Notes: generated by a model from the letters alone, not told the origin. Positions 36,007 to 44,139 are shown, numbered from the stretch's first letter. The stretch is 64,000 nucleotides of DNA from Streptomyces nojiriensis (GCF_017639205.1 NZ_CP071139.1:6943501-7007500), one strand, 5' to 3'. Program-made: numbers and translations.

Positions 36007-36090
36007 TCAGCGCGCCGGACAGATGGCGCTGGACATGCGGCCGAGGTCGACGTGCCGCCGACTCACCAAGGCAATTCCAGCTCCATTCAT
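36007..36090 (-). CDS. Cysteine-type leader peptide upstream of cysI
   Basis: A 27-residue ORF starts ATG AAT GGA and ends RRHVDLGRMSSAICPAR-stop. It is too short for routine gene calling. The RRHVDL...SAIC pattern, with a single Cys four residues from the end, matches the small actinobacterial peptides annotated as putative leader peptides upstream of sulfur-assimilation genes. Ribosome stalling at the Cys codon (TGT, 36019-36021) when cysteinyl-tRNA is scarce could turn on the cys operon. No Shine-Dalgarno is seen; CACGCT ends 6 nt before the ATG, so leaderless initiation is possible. Confidence 0.8.
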   Translation of the reverse strand: MNGAGIALVSRRHVDLGRMSSAICPAR

Positions 36091-36287
36091 GGCGGAAGCG
36101 TGTCATGTGCCGATTGGAGGAGTCCACTACTGTCCGCGATTCGGACGAACTCGTCTCGAAGGATGGGATGACGTGACGGGGGTCACCTATCGAAGCCGGC
36201 TCCGCCGGCCCCGGGGCTCCGCTGAGATCAAGCCTCGCCAGGGGGCACCTCCCAGCGGTAGCCGGGGGAGTTTGAGGCGCGGGGGTT

Positions 36288-36321
36288 CGGGTGCGGCGCC
36301 CCCGCAGCGGCGCCGCACCCG
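36288..36321. terminator. Strong hairpin between the GNAT gene and the cys leader
   Basis: A 13-bp perfect stem, CGGGTGCGGCGCC (36288-36300) with GGCGCCGCACCCG (36309-36321), has an 8-nt loop. It sits just past the GNAT stop and should stop transcription from that gene before the cys promoter. Confidence 0.65.
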
Positions 36322-36350
36322 GTGCGCTCGGTCGACCGGCCCCGGAGGGG

Positions 36351-36914
36351 CTACGCGCCGGGCCAGGGGCCGGGGGTCGGGGTCTCTTCCTTCTCTTCCG
36401 TCTCCGTCTTGAAGACCTTGAAGCCGCGTCGCTCGTAGTTGCTCATCGCCGTCGGCCCGTCCTGGCTGCACGTGTGCACCCACACCCGCCGGGTCGGCTC
36501 CAGCTCCGGCCAGCGCTCCGCCAGGGACCAGGCGCGGGCGACGCCCACCGACAGCAGGTGCCCGCCGATCCGGCGGCCGCGGAAGTCCGGGAGCAGGCCG
36601 AAGTACATGATCTCCACCACGCCGTCGTCCTGCGGGTCGAGCTCCACGTACCCGGCCGGCGTGCCCCGGTCGTACGCGACCCAGGTCTCCACCCCCGGCC
36701 GGTCCAGCTGCTCCACCCACTGCGCGCGGGTCAGGGAGAGCCGGTCCGTCCAGTGGATGTCGCCGCCCACCGAGGCGTACAGGAAGCGGCTGAACTCGGG
36801 GGAGGGGACCTCCGCCCGCGCGATGGATATCTCCGGGCCCGCCGGAGCCGCCGGGACGAGGTCCGCCGGAGAGGTCATCTCCAGCGACCAGGTGGTGAGA
36901 GTGATGGTGCTCAT
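36351..36914 (-). CDS. GNAT-family N-acetyltransferase
   Basis: The 187-aa protein has the GNAT acetyl-CoA-binding segment VVEIMYFGLLPDFRGRRIGGHLLSVGVARAW (about residues 99-129, with the R-G-R-x-I-G-G pyrophosphate loop) and the later strand RRVWVHTCSQDGPTAMSNYERRGFKVF. The substrate is unknown. The C-terminus is acidic and Pro-rich (TETEEKEETPTPGPWPGA). It follows the GAF-domain activator by 5 bp on the same strand order, so it may be separately initiated or co-transcribed. Confidence 0.88.
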   Translation of the reverse strand: MSTITLTTWSLEMTSPADLVPAAPAGPEISIARAEVPSPEFSRFLYASVGGDIHWTDRLSLTRAQWVEQLDRPGVETWVAYDRGTPAGYVELDPQDDGVVEIMYFGLLPDFRGRRIGGHLLSVGVARAWSLAERWPELEPTRRVWVHTCSQDGPTAMSNYERRGFKVFKTETEEKEETPTPGPWPGA

Positions 36915-36919
36915 GCAGC

Positions 36920-38230
36920 TCAGGGAATCATGCCGGGCCCCGTCCGGCCCAGGCGGGCCCGGACCACCGACGGCGCGGTCGAGTGCGGGAGCAGCGCGGC
37001 CGGGTCCTCGGGACGGACCAGCTCCACCTCCACGTCCTCCGCGAACCGGTACGGCCGGTGGGTGAGGACGCCCGCGAGGTGGCGGCGTACGCGGGACAGC
37101 TCCGCGCGGACCGTCACCGTGCGCGTCGGATCACCGAACAGCTCCCCGGCCAGCTCCGCCGCCGAGCGCCCCCGTGCCCCCTCCGCCAGCAGGAACAGCA
37201 GCTCCGCGTGGCGCGGGCTCAGCTCCTGCGACCAGCTCCCGGAGGGTCCGTACACCGTCACCGACCAGCATCCCGCCCGGCTGAGGTCCAGGACGATCCG
37301 GGTCACCGCCGTGCTGTGACGGTCCTGGGCGACCCGCAGCAGCCAGCCGCCGGGCAGCGGCTCCACCACGCACTCCCCGAGCCGCGGCACCCACGCCCGG
37401 CCCGGCCCGAAGCCCTTCGGCAGCGGGATCCGCTCCGCCGGGGCCAGGCCCGTCACCGCCGCCGTCCAGCCGTTCGGGTCCACCGCGAGCGCCCGCCCCG
37501 GCAGCCGCGCCAGCAGCGGGGCCGCCACCGTCCGCAGCCGCTCCAGCGACTCCAGGTGCCGCAGCCGCAGCTCCCGCTCCGCGAGCCGGGCCACCGAGCT
37601 CACCCACGCCAGTGTCGCCGGGTGCATGGTGGCCAGCGGGCCGCTGACGTCGACCACGCCCAGCAGCCGCCCGTCGCGCGGGTCCCGCACGGGCGCCCCG
37701 GCGCAGGTCCAGTCGTGGTGGCTGGAGACGAAGTGCTCGGCCGAGAACACCTGCACCGGGCGCCGGGCCACCAGGGCGGTGCCCACCCCGTTCGTGCCGA
37801 CGACGGCCTCGTCCCAGTCGGCCCCCACCGTGAAGCCGAGCCGGTCCGCCTTGCGCAGGATGGAGGAGTGGCCCTCCCGCCACAGCAGCCGCCCGTCCGC
37901 GTCGGCGACGACCATGATGTGCAGGGCCTCGTCCAGGGCGGGCAGCAGCCCCTCGCGCAGCACCGGCAGGATCTCCCGCAGCGGCGACACGTGTCGCCGC
38001 TCCTCGGTCTCGGCGGCCGACAGCATCCGCGAGCGCGCGTCCCGGTCCGGGTGCACCCCGCCGGCCAGCATCCGGCGCCAGGACTCGGCGATCTCCGGCC
38101 GGGGCGCGGCCGGCGGCCGGTCCCCGGCCAGTGCCGCCGCCCGCACGCCCTTGAGCAGACGGGCCGCTGCCCGCGCGTCCATGGCCGAGATGCGTGCCGC
38201 ATCGACCGTGCTGCCTGTGGTGTCGGCCAC
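36920..38230 (-). CDS. GAF-domain transcriptional regulator (AcoR-like sensor, no AAA domain)
   Basis: This 436-aa regulator has an N-terminal helical segment with RPEIAESWRRMLAGGVHPD. A GAF sensor follows, with GTNGVGTALVARRPVQVFSAEHF and HDWTCAGAPVRDPRDGRLLGVVDVSGP (about residues 150-205). The C-terminal winged helix is LSPRHAELLFLLAEGARGRS. The sensor half resembles the AcoR/alcohol dehydrogenase activators, but the sigma-54 ATPase domain is absent, as usual in streptomycetes. The GTG is set by GGGGAGG 5 nt upstream. An 18-bp dyad about 100 bp upstream (38333-38350) could be its binding site. Confidence 0.88.
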   Translation of the reverse strand: MADTTGSTVDAARISAMDARAAARLLKGVRAAALAGDRPPAAPRPEIAESWRRMLAGGVHPDRDARSRMLSAAETEERRHVSPLREILPVLREGLLPALDEALHIMVVADADGRLLWREGHSSILRKADRLGFTVGADWDEAVVGTNGVGTALVARRPVQVFSAEHFVSSHHDWTCAGAPVRDPRDGRLLGVVDVSGPLATMHPATLAWVSSVARLAERELRLRHLESLERLRTVAAPLLARLPGRALAVDPNGWTAAVTGLAPAERIPLPKGFGPGRAWVPRLGECVVEPLPGGWLLRVAQDRHSTAVTRIVLDLSRAGCWSVTVYGPSGSWSQELSPRHAELLFLLAEGARGRSAAELAGELFGDPTRTVTVRAELSRVRRHLAGVLTHRPYRFAEDVEVELVRPEDPAALLPHSTAPSVVRARLGRTGPGMIP

Positions 38231-38332
38231 CGGAACCTCCCCGAGCGAACAGGACGTACGACGCAAGCCGCCCGGGCGGTCCGCGCGTGCCGCTTCCCCC
38301 GGGCACCCCGACGGACGGCTGCCGACTCAAAG

Positions 38333-38350
38333 GTTGCAACGGTATGCAAC
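38333..38350. promoter_or_regulatory. GTTGCA-N6-TGCAAC dyad upstream of the GAF regulator
   Basis: GTTGCA (38333-38338), ACGGTA and TGCAAC (38345-38350) form a 6+6+6 perfect inverted repeat, 103-120 bp upstream of the regulator start. Within the 310-bp gap 38231-38540 it is the only AT-richer patch and a plausible self-operator. Confidence 0.45.
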
Positions 38351-38433
38351 TCTCGCCAAGTCCCGGTCGGCCGACCGAAACTGTCCGGACGCCGCAGAGC
38401 GGCGTGCCGGCTCCTCCTCGGGGCTTCGGATCA

Positions 38434-38465
38434 GGGGTGGTGCCGAGTCGGCGCGGCGCCACCCC
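38434..38465. terminator. 11-bp hairpin downstream of the AidB-like gene
   Basis: GGGGTGGTGCC (38434-38444) pairs with GGCGCCACCCC (38455-38465), including one G-U pair, around a 10-nt loop. It lies about 75 bp beyond the AidB-like stop and is likely to block read-through toward the GAF regulator promoter. Confidence 0.5.
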
Positions 38466-38519
38466 TGTGCCGGTCGACGGGCCCGGATCCCGGCTGGGAG
38501 CGGTTTGGGGACCGCCGTG

Positions 38520-38536
38520 GAGCCCGACGGGGGCTC
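38520..38536 (-). terminator. Short hairpin directly after the AidB-like stop
   Basis: GAGCCC (38520-38525), GACGG and GGGCTC (38531-38536) make a perfect 6-bp stem 4 bp past the TAG of the AidB-like gene. It probably acts with the stronger hairpin at 38434-38465. Confidence 0.4.
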
Positions 38537-38540
38537 TCTC

Positions 38541-40184
38541 CTAGCCCGAGATCCGTGCCCGTTCCACCACCGTGCGCAGATCCAGGCTGTGCGGCAGCGT
38601 GCCGAAGGCCGCGCCCCAGTCGCCGCCCAGCCGCGAGGCGCAGAACGCGTCCGCGACCTCCGGCGGGGCCCACCGCACCAGCAGCGATCCCTGGAGCACC
38701 AGCGCCATGCGCTCGACCACGCGGCGGGCCCGCGCCTCGATCCCCTCCAGGTCGGCGAGATCCGTCAGCAGGTCCTTGATGGCCGAATCCAGCCGGTGGT
38801 CGGCGCCCCGGGCCAGGCCGACCTCCTGGAGGAAGGCGTTCAGCGCCTGCGGCTCGCGCTGGAGGGCGCGCAGTACGTCCAGCGCCTGCACGTTGCCCGA
38901 GCCCTCCCAGATGGAGTTCAGCGGGGATTCGCGCAGCAGTCTGGGCAGCCCCGACTCCTCTACGTAGCCGTTGCCCCCCAGACATTCCAGGGCCTCCGCC
39001 ACCATCGGCGTACAGCGCTTGGTCACCCAGTACTTGGCCGCGGGCACGGCGAGGCGCAGGAAGGCCTTCTCCTGCTCCGTTCCGGCGTCGTTGGCGGCCG
39101 CCAGGCGCAGGGTCAAGGTGGTGGCGGCCTCCGATTCCAGGGCGAGATCGGCGAGCACGTTGCGCATCAGCGGCTGGTCGATGAGCGGTGCTCCGAAAGC
39201 AGAGCGGTGCTCCGCATGGTGCACGGCCTGGGTCAGGGCCTGCCGCATCAGCGAGGCCGAGCCGATGACACAGTCCAGCCGGGTCGCCGCGACCATCTCG
39301 ATGATGGTCCGCACCCCGCGGCCCTCCTCACCGACCCGCCGCGCCCAGGTCCCGTCGAACTCCACCTCGCTCGACGCGTTCGACTTGTTGCCCAGCTTGT
39401 CCTTCAGCCGCTGGATCGCGAAGACGTTGCGCGTGCCGTCCGGCAGCACCCGCGGCACCAGGAAGCAGGTCAGCCCGCCCGGAGCCTGCGCCAGCACCAG
39501 GAAGCCGTCGCACATCGGCGCCGAGCAGAACCACTTGTGGCCGGTCAGCAGGTACTCGCCGGACGCGTCCAGCGGCACCGCGGCCGTCGTGTTCGCCCGT
39601 ACGTCGCTGCCGCCCTGCTTCTCGGTCATCCCCATGCCGAAGAGCACACCGCTTTTCTCGGCGGCCGGCCGCAGTCCCTGCTCGTACACGTGCGAGGTCA
39701 GCCGCGGCTCCCATTCGGCGGCGAGCTCCGGATCGGTGCGCAGCGCCGGTACGGCGGCATGAGTCATCGAGATCGGGCAGCCGTGCCCCGCCTCGGCCTG
39801 CGACCAGATGAAGAACCCGGCGGCCCGGCGCAGATGCCCGGCCGGACGCCCCCAGGCGTCGGTCAGCCCGGACGTCACGGCGTGCCCGAGCAGCCGGTGC
39901 CAGGCGGGGTGGAAATCGACCTCGTCGATCCGGTTCCCGTACCGGTCGTGCGTCCTCAGCTTGGGCGGATTCTCGTTCGACTGCACACCCCATTCCTGGG
40001 CCTGCGCGGAACCGGCCGCGCGCCCGAGGTCGGTGAGCTCCTGCCTTACCTCGCCGAGGAGTTCGGGATCCGCGGCCGCGAGGTGACGCTCGACGCCCTC
40101 GGTGAGGGCCCGATCGCCGCCGTAGACGTCGTACCCCACCAGGGGCGGGGCCTGGTTGCTGACTGTGTGGGTGGTGGCTGCCAT
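38541..40184 (-). CDS. AidB-like acyl-CoA dehydrogenase family protein
   Basis: The 547-aa flavoprotein follows the AidB pattern: PPLVGYDVYGGDRAL at the N-terminus, FIWSQAEAGHGCPISMTHAA, FGMGMTEKQGGSDVRANTT (FAD/substrate loop), YLLTGHKWFCSAPMCDGFLVLA, CLGGNGYVEESGLPRLLRESP and a long C-terminal helical domain. E. coli AidB belongs to the alkylation response and binds DNA; catalytic acyl-CoA chemistry is doubtful. The ATG has no Shine-Dalgarno, but TACGGT ends 6 nt upstream on this strand, giving a leaderless promoter overlapping that of the divergent YihY gene. Confidence 0.9.
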   Translation of the reverse strand: MAATTHTVSNQAPPLVGYDVYGGDRALTEGVERHLAAADPELLGEVRQELTDLGRAAGSAQAQEWGVQSNENPPKLRTHDRYGNRIDEVDFHPAWHRLLGHAVTSGLTDAWGRPAGHLRRAAGFFIWSQAEAGHGCPISMTHAAVPALRTDPELAAEWEPRLTSHVYEQGLRPAAEKSGVLFGMGMTEKQGGSDVRANTTAAVPLDASGEYLLTGHKWFCSAPMCDGFLVLAQAPGGLTCFLVPRVLPDGTRNVFAIQRLKDKLGNKSNASSEVEFDGTWARRVGEEGRGVRTIIEMVAATRLDCVIGSASLMRQALTQAVHHAEHRSAFGAPLIDQPLMRNVLADLALESEAATTLTLRLAAANDAGTEQEKAFLRLAVPAAKYWVTKRCTPMVAEALECLGGNGYVEESGLPRLLRESPLNSIWEGSGNVQALDVLRALQREPQALNAFLQEVGLARGADHRLDSAIKDLLTDLADLEGIEARARRVVERMALVLQGSLLVRWAPPEVADAFCASRLGGDWGAAFGTLPHSLDLRTVVERARISG

Positions 40185-40201
40185 GCGGATACCGTAAGGA
40201 C
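40185..40201. promoter_or_regulatory. 17-bp divergent spacer with one shared -10 core
   Basis: Only 17 bp separate the ATG of the AidB-like gene (40184) from the GTG of the YihY gene (40202). The palindrome TACCGTA (40190-40196) gives TACCGT on the plus strand and TACGGT on the minus strand. Each ends exactly 6 nt before its start codon. Both mRNAs would therefore be leaderless and start from overlapping divergent promoters using the same base pairs. Confidence 0.6.
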
Positions 40202-41317
40202 GTGCAGCCAGCAAAAGAAACACCCGAGCGGATCCCAGGACGGCTCCACCGGGCCCGTGCCCTTTACCGCAACGTCTCGATGCGGAAGATGGGCTGGCTG
40301 CTGCTGAAGGACACCGTCAACTCGTGCATCGAGTACCGGATCCTCGGGCTCGCGGCCGAGGCGGCGTTCTTCACGCTGCTCTCGCTGCCCCCGCTCTTCC
40401 TGGGCCTGCTGGGTCTGCTCGGCTACGTGGACGGCTGGACCGACACCCGTACGGTCGAAAGCATCGAGGAGAACATCCTGGCGGCGGTCGGCACGGTCCT
40501 GTCCGACCGGGGCGTCAACGACATCGCGCGGCCCCTGCTCGACGACGTCACCGGACGCGGTCGCCCCGACCTGATCTCGCTCGGCTTCGCCTTCGCCCTC
40601 TGGTCGGGATCGCGCGCCGTCAACGTCTTCATCGACACCATCACCGTGATGTACGGGCTCGACGGCCAGCGCGGCATCGTCAAGACCCGGCTGCTGGCCT
40701 TCCTGCTCTACGTCATCGCCCTGCTGATCGGCGCGATCGTGCTGCCGCTGATGGTGGTGGGGCCGGACGCGGTCGTCCGGCTGGTGCCCTGGGGCACCGA
40801 AGTGATCGCGGTCCTGTACTGGCCGACCGTGACCCTGCTGTCCATCGCCTTCCTGACGACGCTCTACCACGTGTCCGTGCCCGTGCGCTCGCCGTGGATC
40901 GAGGACGTGCCCGGGGCGCTGGTGGCCCTCGCCATGTGGGTGCTGGGCTCGTTCCTGCTGCGGATCTACCTCACCAACACGGTGGAGGGGCCGACGATCT
41001 ACGGATCACTGGCCGCGCCCGTGGCCGTCCTCCTGTGGATCGGCATCTCGGCCTTCGCGGTGCTGGTCGGGGCCGCCGTCAACGCGGCGATCGACCGGGT
41101 CTGGCCCTCCGTGGCCACGGCGGCGGCGCGCGAGGCGAACGAGCGGGCCCGGGAGGCGGAGGCCGCCCAGCTGATCGCGCGGGCCGCCGCCTGGCGGGCG
41201 ATGGCGGAGGGCGAGTCGGAGGACGACGAGGACGACGGGATGCCGTCGGAGTTCCCGGAGCGGTGGTCGAAGTTCCTGCCGCCAGAGGACTACCACTCCC
41301 GGCTGCGCAAGCACTGA
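40202..41317 (+). CDS. YihY/BrkB-family membrane protein
   Basis: The 371-aa protein has six membrane helices with the family hallmarks: IEYRILGLAAEAAFFTLLSLPPLFL (about residues 43-67), LGFAFALWSGSRAVNVFIDTI, SPWIEDVPGALVALAMWVLGSFLLRIYL and YGSLAAPVAVLLWIGISAFAVLVGAAVNAA. The C-terminal cytoplasmic tail of about 75 residues is highly charged. Function unknown; the old ribonuclease BN name is not supported for this family. It is divergent from the AidB-like gene with a 17-bp spacer. Confidence 0.9.
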   Translation: MQPAKETPERIPGRLHRARALYRNVSMRKMGWLLLKDTVNSCIEYRILGLAAEAAFFTLLSLPPLFLGLLGLLGYVDGWTDTRTVESIEENILAAVGTVLSDRGVNDIARPLLDDVTGRGRPDLISLGFAFALWSGSRAVNVFIDTITVMYGLDGQRGIVKTRLLAFLLYVIALLIGAIVLPLMVVGPDAVVRLVPWGTEVIAVLYWPTVTLLSIAFLTTLYHVSVPVRSPWIEDVPGALVALAMWVLGSFLLRIYLTNTVEGPTIYGSLAAPVAVLLWIGISAFAVLVGAAVNAAIDRVWPSVATAAAREANERAREAEAAQLIARAAAWRAMAEGESEDDEDDGMPSEFPERWSKFLPPEDYHSRLRKH

Positions 41318-41342
41318 GGGCCCCGCCGGTGGTGGGGAAACG

Positions 41343-42176
41343 CTACGCCGGGCCCTTCACCCCCCAGGCGGTGAGCAGGCCGGGGGAGAGCGCGGCGCAG
41401 TCCGGGGAGTCGAGGTAGCGGATCGCCGCGTCGATCTCCGCGTCGTCGACCAGCCCGGTGGCCGTCATCGGCCCCCGCGCCCGCTCCCACGTACCGGCCC
41501 AGAACCGGCTGATGGGGCTGCCCGGCAGCAGCGGGGGGACGAGGATCTCGGCCCCCACCGACAGCAGACCGGCCTCCCGCAGGTGCTCGGGGTACTCCGG
41601 TACCCAGGAGACGTCGGTGCCCAGGCTGTCCCCGAGCCCCTGCCACATCGCCCGCATCACCCGGCCGTACGTGGTCGTCGGCGCGGCGGGCGTGGTCAGG
41701 TCGACCGCGTCGCCGAGGACCAGCACACCGCCCGGGGCGACCAGGGAGGCGAGCTTGCCGATCATCCGGGGCCAGTTCCGCAGGTGCATCAGCACGAACC
41801 GGGCGTGCACCAGCCGGAACCGTCCCGGACTGAAGTCCAGGGCGGTGATGTCCGCCTCCAGCGCGGTGAGCCCGGGCGCCGGGTGGGCCCTGAGGAAGGC
41901 CGTGTCCCGGTCGACGGCGAGGACCTCCGAGACCCCGGCCCGGTCCAGGAGGAGCCGGGCGACCGTACCCGTTCCCGCCCCCACGTCCAGGCAGTGCCAG
42001 CCCGGTCCGGCGCCCAGCGCGCGCAGCCGTGCCAGCGTGAAGTCGTCGTAGGCGAGCGCGCCGAGGTCGATCCGGTCGTCCTCGCCCGCCAGCTCCGGCC
42101 GGAACACCGCCTCGCCGTAGCGGCCGCCGGCCACCGCCCCGGGACGCGGCGGCGGGTCCTCGTCGGGCAGGTTCAC
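41343..42176 (-). CDS. SAM-dependent methyltransferase
   Basis: This 277-aa class I methyltransferase has motif I CLDVGAGTGTVARLLLDRAG (about residues 62-81), the acidic end of strand 2 in VLAVDRDTAFL, motif II around VHARFVLMHLRNWP, and GGVLVLGDAVDLTTP. An N-terminal GGRYGEAVFRPELAGEDDRIDLGALAYDDFTLARL region is typical of SAM methyltransferases acting on small molecules. The substrate is unknown. The GTG has AAGAGG 7 nt upstream. It is convergent with the YihY gene. Confidence 0.87.
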   Translation of the reverse strand: MNLPDEDPPPRPGAVAGGRYGEAVFRPELAGEDDRIDLGALAYDDFTLARLRALGAGPGWHCLDVGAGTGTVARLLLDRAGVSEVLAVDRDTAFLRAHPAPGLTALEADITALDFSPGRFRLVHARFVLMHLRNWPRMIGKLASLVAPGGVLVLGDAVDLTTPAAPTTTYGRVMRAMWQGLGDSLGTDVSWVPEYPEHLREAGLLSVGAEILVPPLLPGSPISRFWAGTWERARGPMTATGLVDDAEIDAAIRYLDSPDCAALSPGLLTAWGVKGPA

Positions 42177-42306
42177 GTCCGGACCTCTTCACGGGGCGGG
42201 GAGGGGGATGCGGCGGACGCGGCGGATGCGGCCCGCATCGGCCGCATCCGCCGCCCCACCGATCCTCCACCGGCGCCCGCCCGCCCCGGCGAGGCGCGCC
42301 GGGCCT

Positions 42307-42321
42307 GATCCGAAAGAGACG
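42307..42321. repeat. Solo repeat arm fragment before the AraC gene
   Basis: GATCCGAAAGAGACG matches 15 of 15 bases of the copy B element arm (49770-49937), but the flanking CTAG is replaced by CCCGG. It lies about 20 bp upstream of the disrupted AraC gene. It may be a decayed end or a related element. Confidence 0.5.
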
Positions 42322-42342
42322 CCCGGTCCTCAACCTGGAGTG

Positions 42343-43283
42343 GTGTACGAGGAAGCGGTGTCCGCGGCCGTCCCCGGAGCCGTGCTGTGGCGCGCCACCG
42401 CGGGCGGCGGTTCGGTGGTGCTGCCCGACGGCCGCATGGACCTGCTGTGGGCCGACGGGCGGCTGCTGGTGGCCGGACCCGACACCGGGCCGCATCCGGC
42501 CGGGGAGGTCCCCGGCGGCGCCTTCGCCGGGATCCGGCTCGCGCCCGGCACCGCGCCCGCGCTGATCGGCGTACCGGCGCACGCGCTGCGGGACCGGCGC
42601 GTCGCGCTGGCCGACCTGTGGCCCGCCCGCGCGGTACGGCGGGCGTCCGGGCTGGTCGAGGGGTACGGGGACGCACGCGCGGGACTCGAAGCCCTGGCCC
42701 GCGCCCGCACCGCCGACGCCGGGGCGCGCGACCCGCTGACCGCCGAGGTCGTGGACCGGCTCCGGGCCGGGGAGGCGATGGCCGCGATCGCCCGCGCCGT
42801 CGGTCCAGGGGGGTGTCTTGCCGATCAGGCCGGGCTCGCGTGCCCCGGCACCGCGCCTCATCCCCCAGACTCCGTCCGGGGGGACCCCCAGGTTGTCCTC
42901 GGTCGGCGACGCTCCGCGTCGCCTGCCTCGTCCGCCTTGCGACGCACGGCACCGGACCCCGCTCCCTGATCCGGCCCGATCGACACGACAAGACACCCCC
43001 TCGGGAGCGGCAGCTGCACCGGCGCTCGCTCGACGCCTTCGGGTACGGCCCCCGGACGCTCGGCCGCATCCTGCGGCTGCGCCGGGCCCTGGCCCTGGCC
43101 CGCGCGGACCTGCCGTACGCCGAGGTCGCCTGCGTCGCCGGGTACGCCGACCAGGCGCATCTCGCCCGTGAGGTGCGGGCACTGGCCGGGACGACCCTGC
43201 GGGCCTACGTCGCCGGGGCCGCAGGAGCCGACGGGGCGAAGAGCGCGACTCCGCAGCCGTCCGGGTCGAGGACGACCGCGTAG
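42343..43283 (+). pseudogene. AraC-family regulator interrupted by a foldback element
   Basis: The N-terminal part (to about 42807) reads as a DUF6597-like sensory half: AVLWRATAGGGSVVLPDGRMDLLWADGR through VDRLRAGEAMAAIARAVG. The C-terminal part resumes in another frame at about 43004 with RERQLHRRSLDAFGYGPRTL, RILRLRRALALARADLPYAEVA and GYADQAHLAREVRALAGTTL, the AraC helix-turn-helix pair. Between them lies a 192-bp unit with terminal inverted repeats that splits the first HTH and adds a stop at 42969. The gene is therefore inactive. Its end overlaps the convergent VOC gene. Confidence 0.85.
42809..43000. mobile_element. Foldback MITE-like element inside the AraC gene, copy C
   Basis: This 192-bp unit has perfect 12-bp terminal inverted repeats, GGGGGTGTCTTG (42809-42820) and CAAGACACCCCC (42989-43000), and further inverted homology inside (CCGATCAGGCCGG against CCGGCCCGATCG). 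Internal stretches, such as CCGGGCTCGCG...CCGGCACCGCGCC and CCGCCTTGCGACGCACGGCA, are clearly related to copies A and B. It carries no gene. No clean target duplication is visible at its edges. Confidence 0.75.
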
Positions 43284-43614
43284 CGCTGGCCCCAGAAGGC
43301 GTCCCAGGGCTTCAGGTGTCCGGTGTACCCGGCGCCGGTCAGTTCGGCGTAGAGCGCGTCCACCTCGGCGGGCGAGTCGCACAGGAAGGCCAGGTCCCGG
43401 CGGCCGTCGCCGGTGGGCGGGGTCCATGACGGGTCGAAGGAGCGGATGGTGTCCTCCGTGTCCCACGCGATCCGCAGGCCCCGGGCAGGACGGCCTCCAC
43501 GTGCGGCAGGCCGTCGGCCTCGGCCGGGACGTCCAGCCCGAGGCGGCGGTAGAAGGCGAGCGAGGCGGCCATGTCGGAGACCACCATGCCGATCAGGTTG
43601 AGTCGAGGAGTCAT
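43205..43614 (-). pseudogene. VOC/glyoxalase-family gene with a -1 frameshift
   Basis: The first frame gives TPRLNLIGMVVSDMAASLAF and LDVPAEADGLPHVEAVLP. The second frame, needing one extra base, continues LRIAWDTEDTIRSFDPSW, RRDLAFLCDSPAEVDALYAE and AVVLDPDGCGVALFAPSAP. Together they make a standard VOC protein of about 135 aa. The shift falls in a four-base homopolymer (CCCC at 43479-43482 on the plus strand), where one more base would restore the frame. It is either a recent mutation or a sequencing error. It overlaps the end of the broken AraC gene. Confidence 0.8.
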
Positions 43615-43689
43615 GGCAGCAGGCTAGGCGGGCACCGGGCGGCCGTCTTGAACGAATCGGACACCGGCCGCGCCGCGTCGCGCCCGGTG

Positions 43690-44139
43690 TCAGCGCGGCC
43701 GGCGCACCGCCACCGCCGCGCAGGCGACCGCCAACGGCAGCTCCGCGCCCGCCGCCAGCAGCAGCGCCGTCCCCTGACCGCCGGTCCCGGCCGAGGTCGT
43801 GACGTCGAACCAGGCGTCCATCACCAGCAGCGCGGCCGTCGCCGCCGCGACCGGGGACGCCCGGGGATCGTGCCGGCGCAGCAGCGCCCCGGTCCCGGTC
43901 AGCCCGGCGGCCAGCATCAGGTCCAGGCCGATCCACGCCGTGGACCAGTTGGAGACCTCGCTCGTCTGCGGCATCGTCTTCGCCAGCACCACCACCCAGG
44001 GCAGTAACACCAGGCCGGCGCCGGTGAGTACGGTGGCCGTCCGGGGGGTGCGGGGCGTGCGGCCGACGCGGAGGAAGAGGGCGGTGCGGGGACCACGGCG
44101 GGTGCGCCAGGCGCGGGCCTGCGGGGCGGCGAGGGCCAT
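43690..44139 (-). CDS. Hypothetical four-helix membrane protein
   Basis: The 149-aa product starts MALAAPQARAWRTRRG and has about four membrane helices: ATVLTGAGLVLLPWVVVLAK, WIGLDLMLAAGLTGTGALL, VAAATAALLVMDAWFDV and ALLLAAGAELPLAVACAAVA. I recognise no named family with certainty, although similar proteins occur in Streptomyces. It is divergent from the histidine kinase gene at 44315, with 175 bp between the starts, and might be a target of that two-component system. Confidence 0.7.
   Translation of the reverse strand: MALAAPQARAWRTRRGPRTALFLRVGRTPRTPRTATVLTGAGLVLLPWVVVLAKTMPQTSEVSNWSTAWIGLDLMLAAGLTGTGALLRRHDPRASPVAAATAALLVMDAWFDVTTSAGTGGQGTALLLAAGAELPLAVACAAVAVRRPR

Noticed and set aside
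35942..36127. 61-codon minus-strand ORF overlapping the cys leader peptide
   Set aside because: It is in a different frame from the recognisable 27-residue leader peptide and has no family match.
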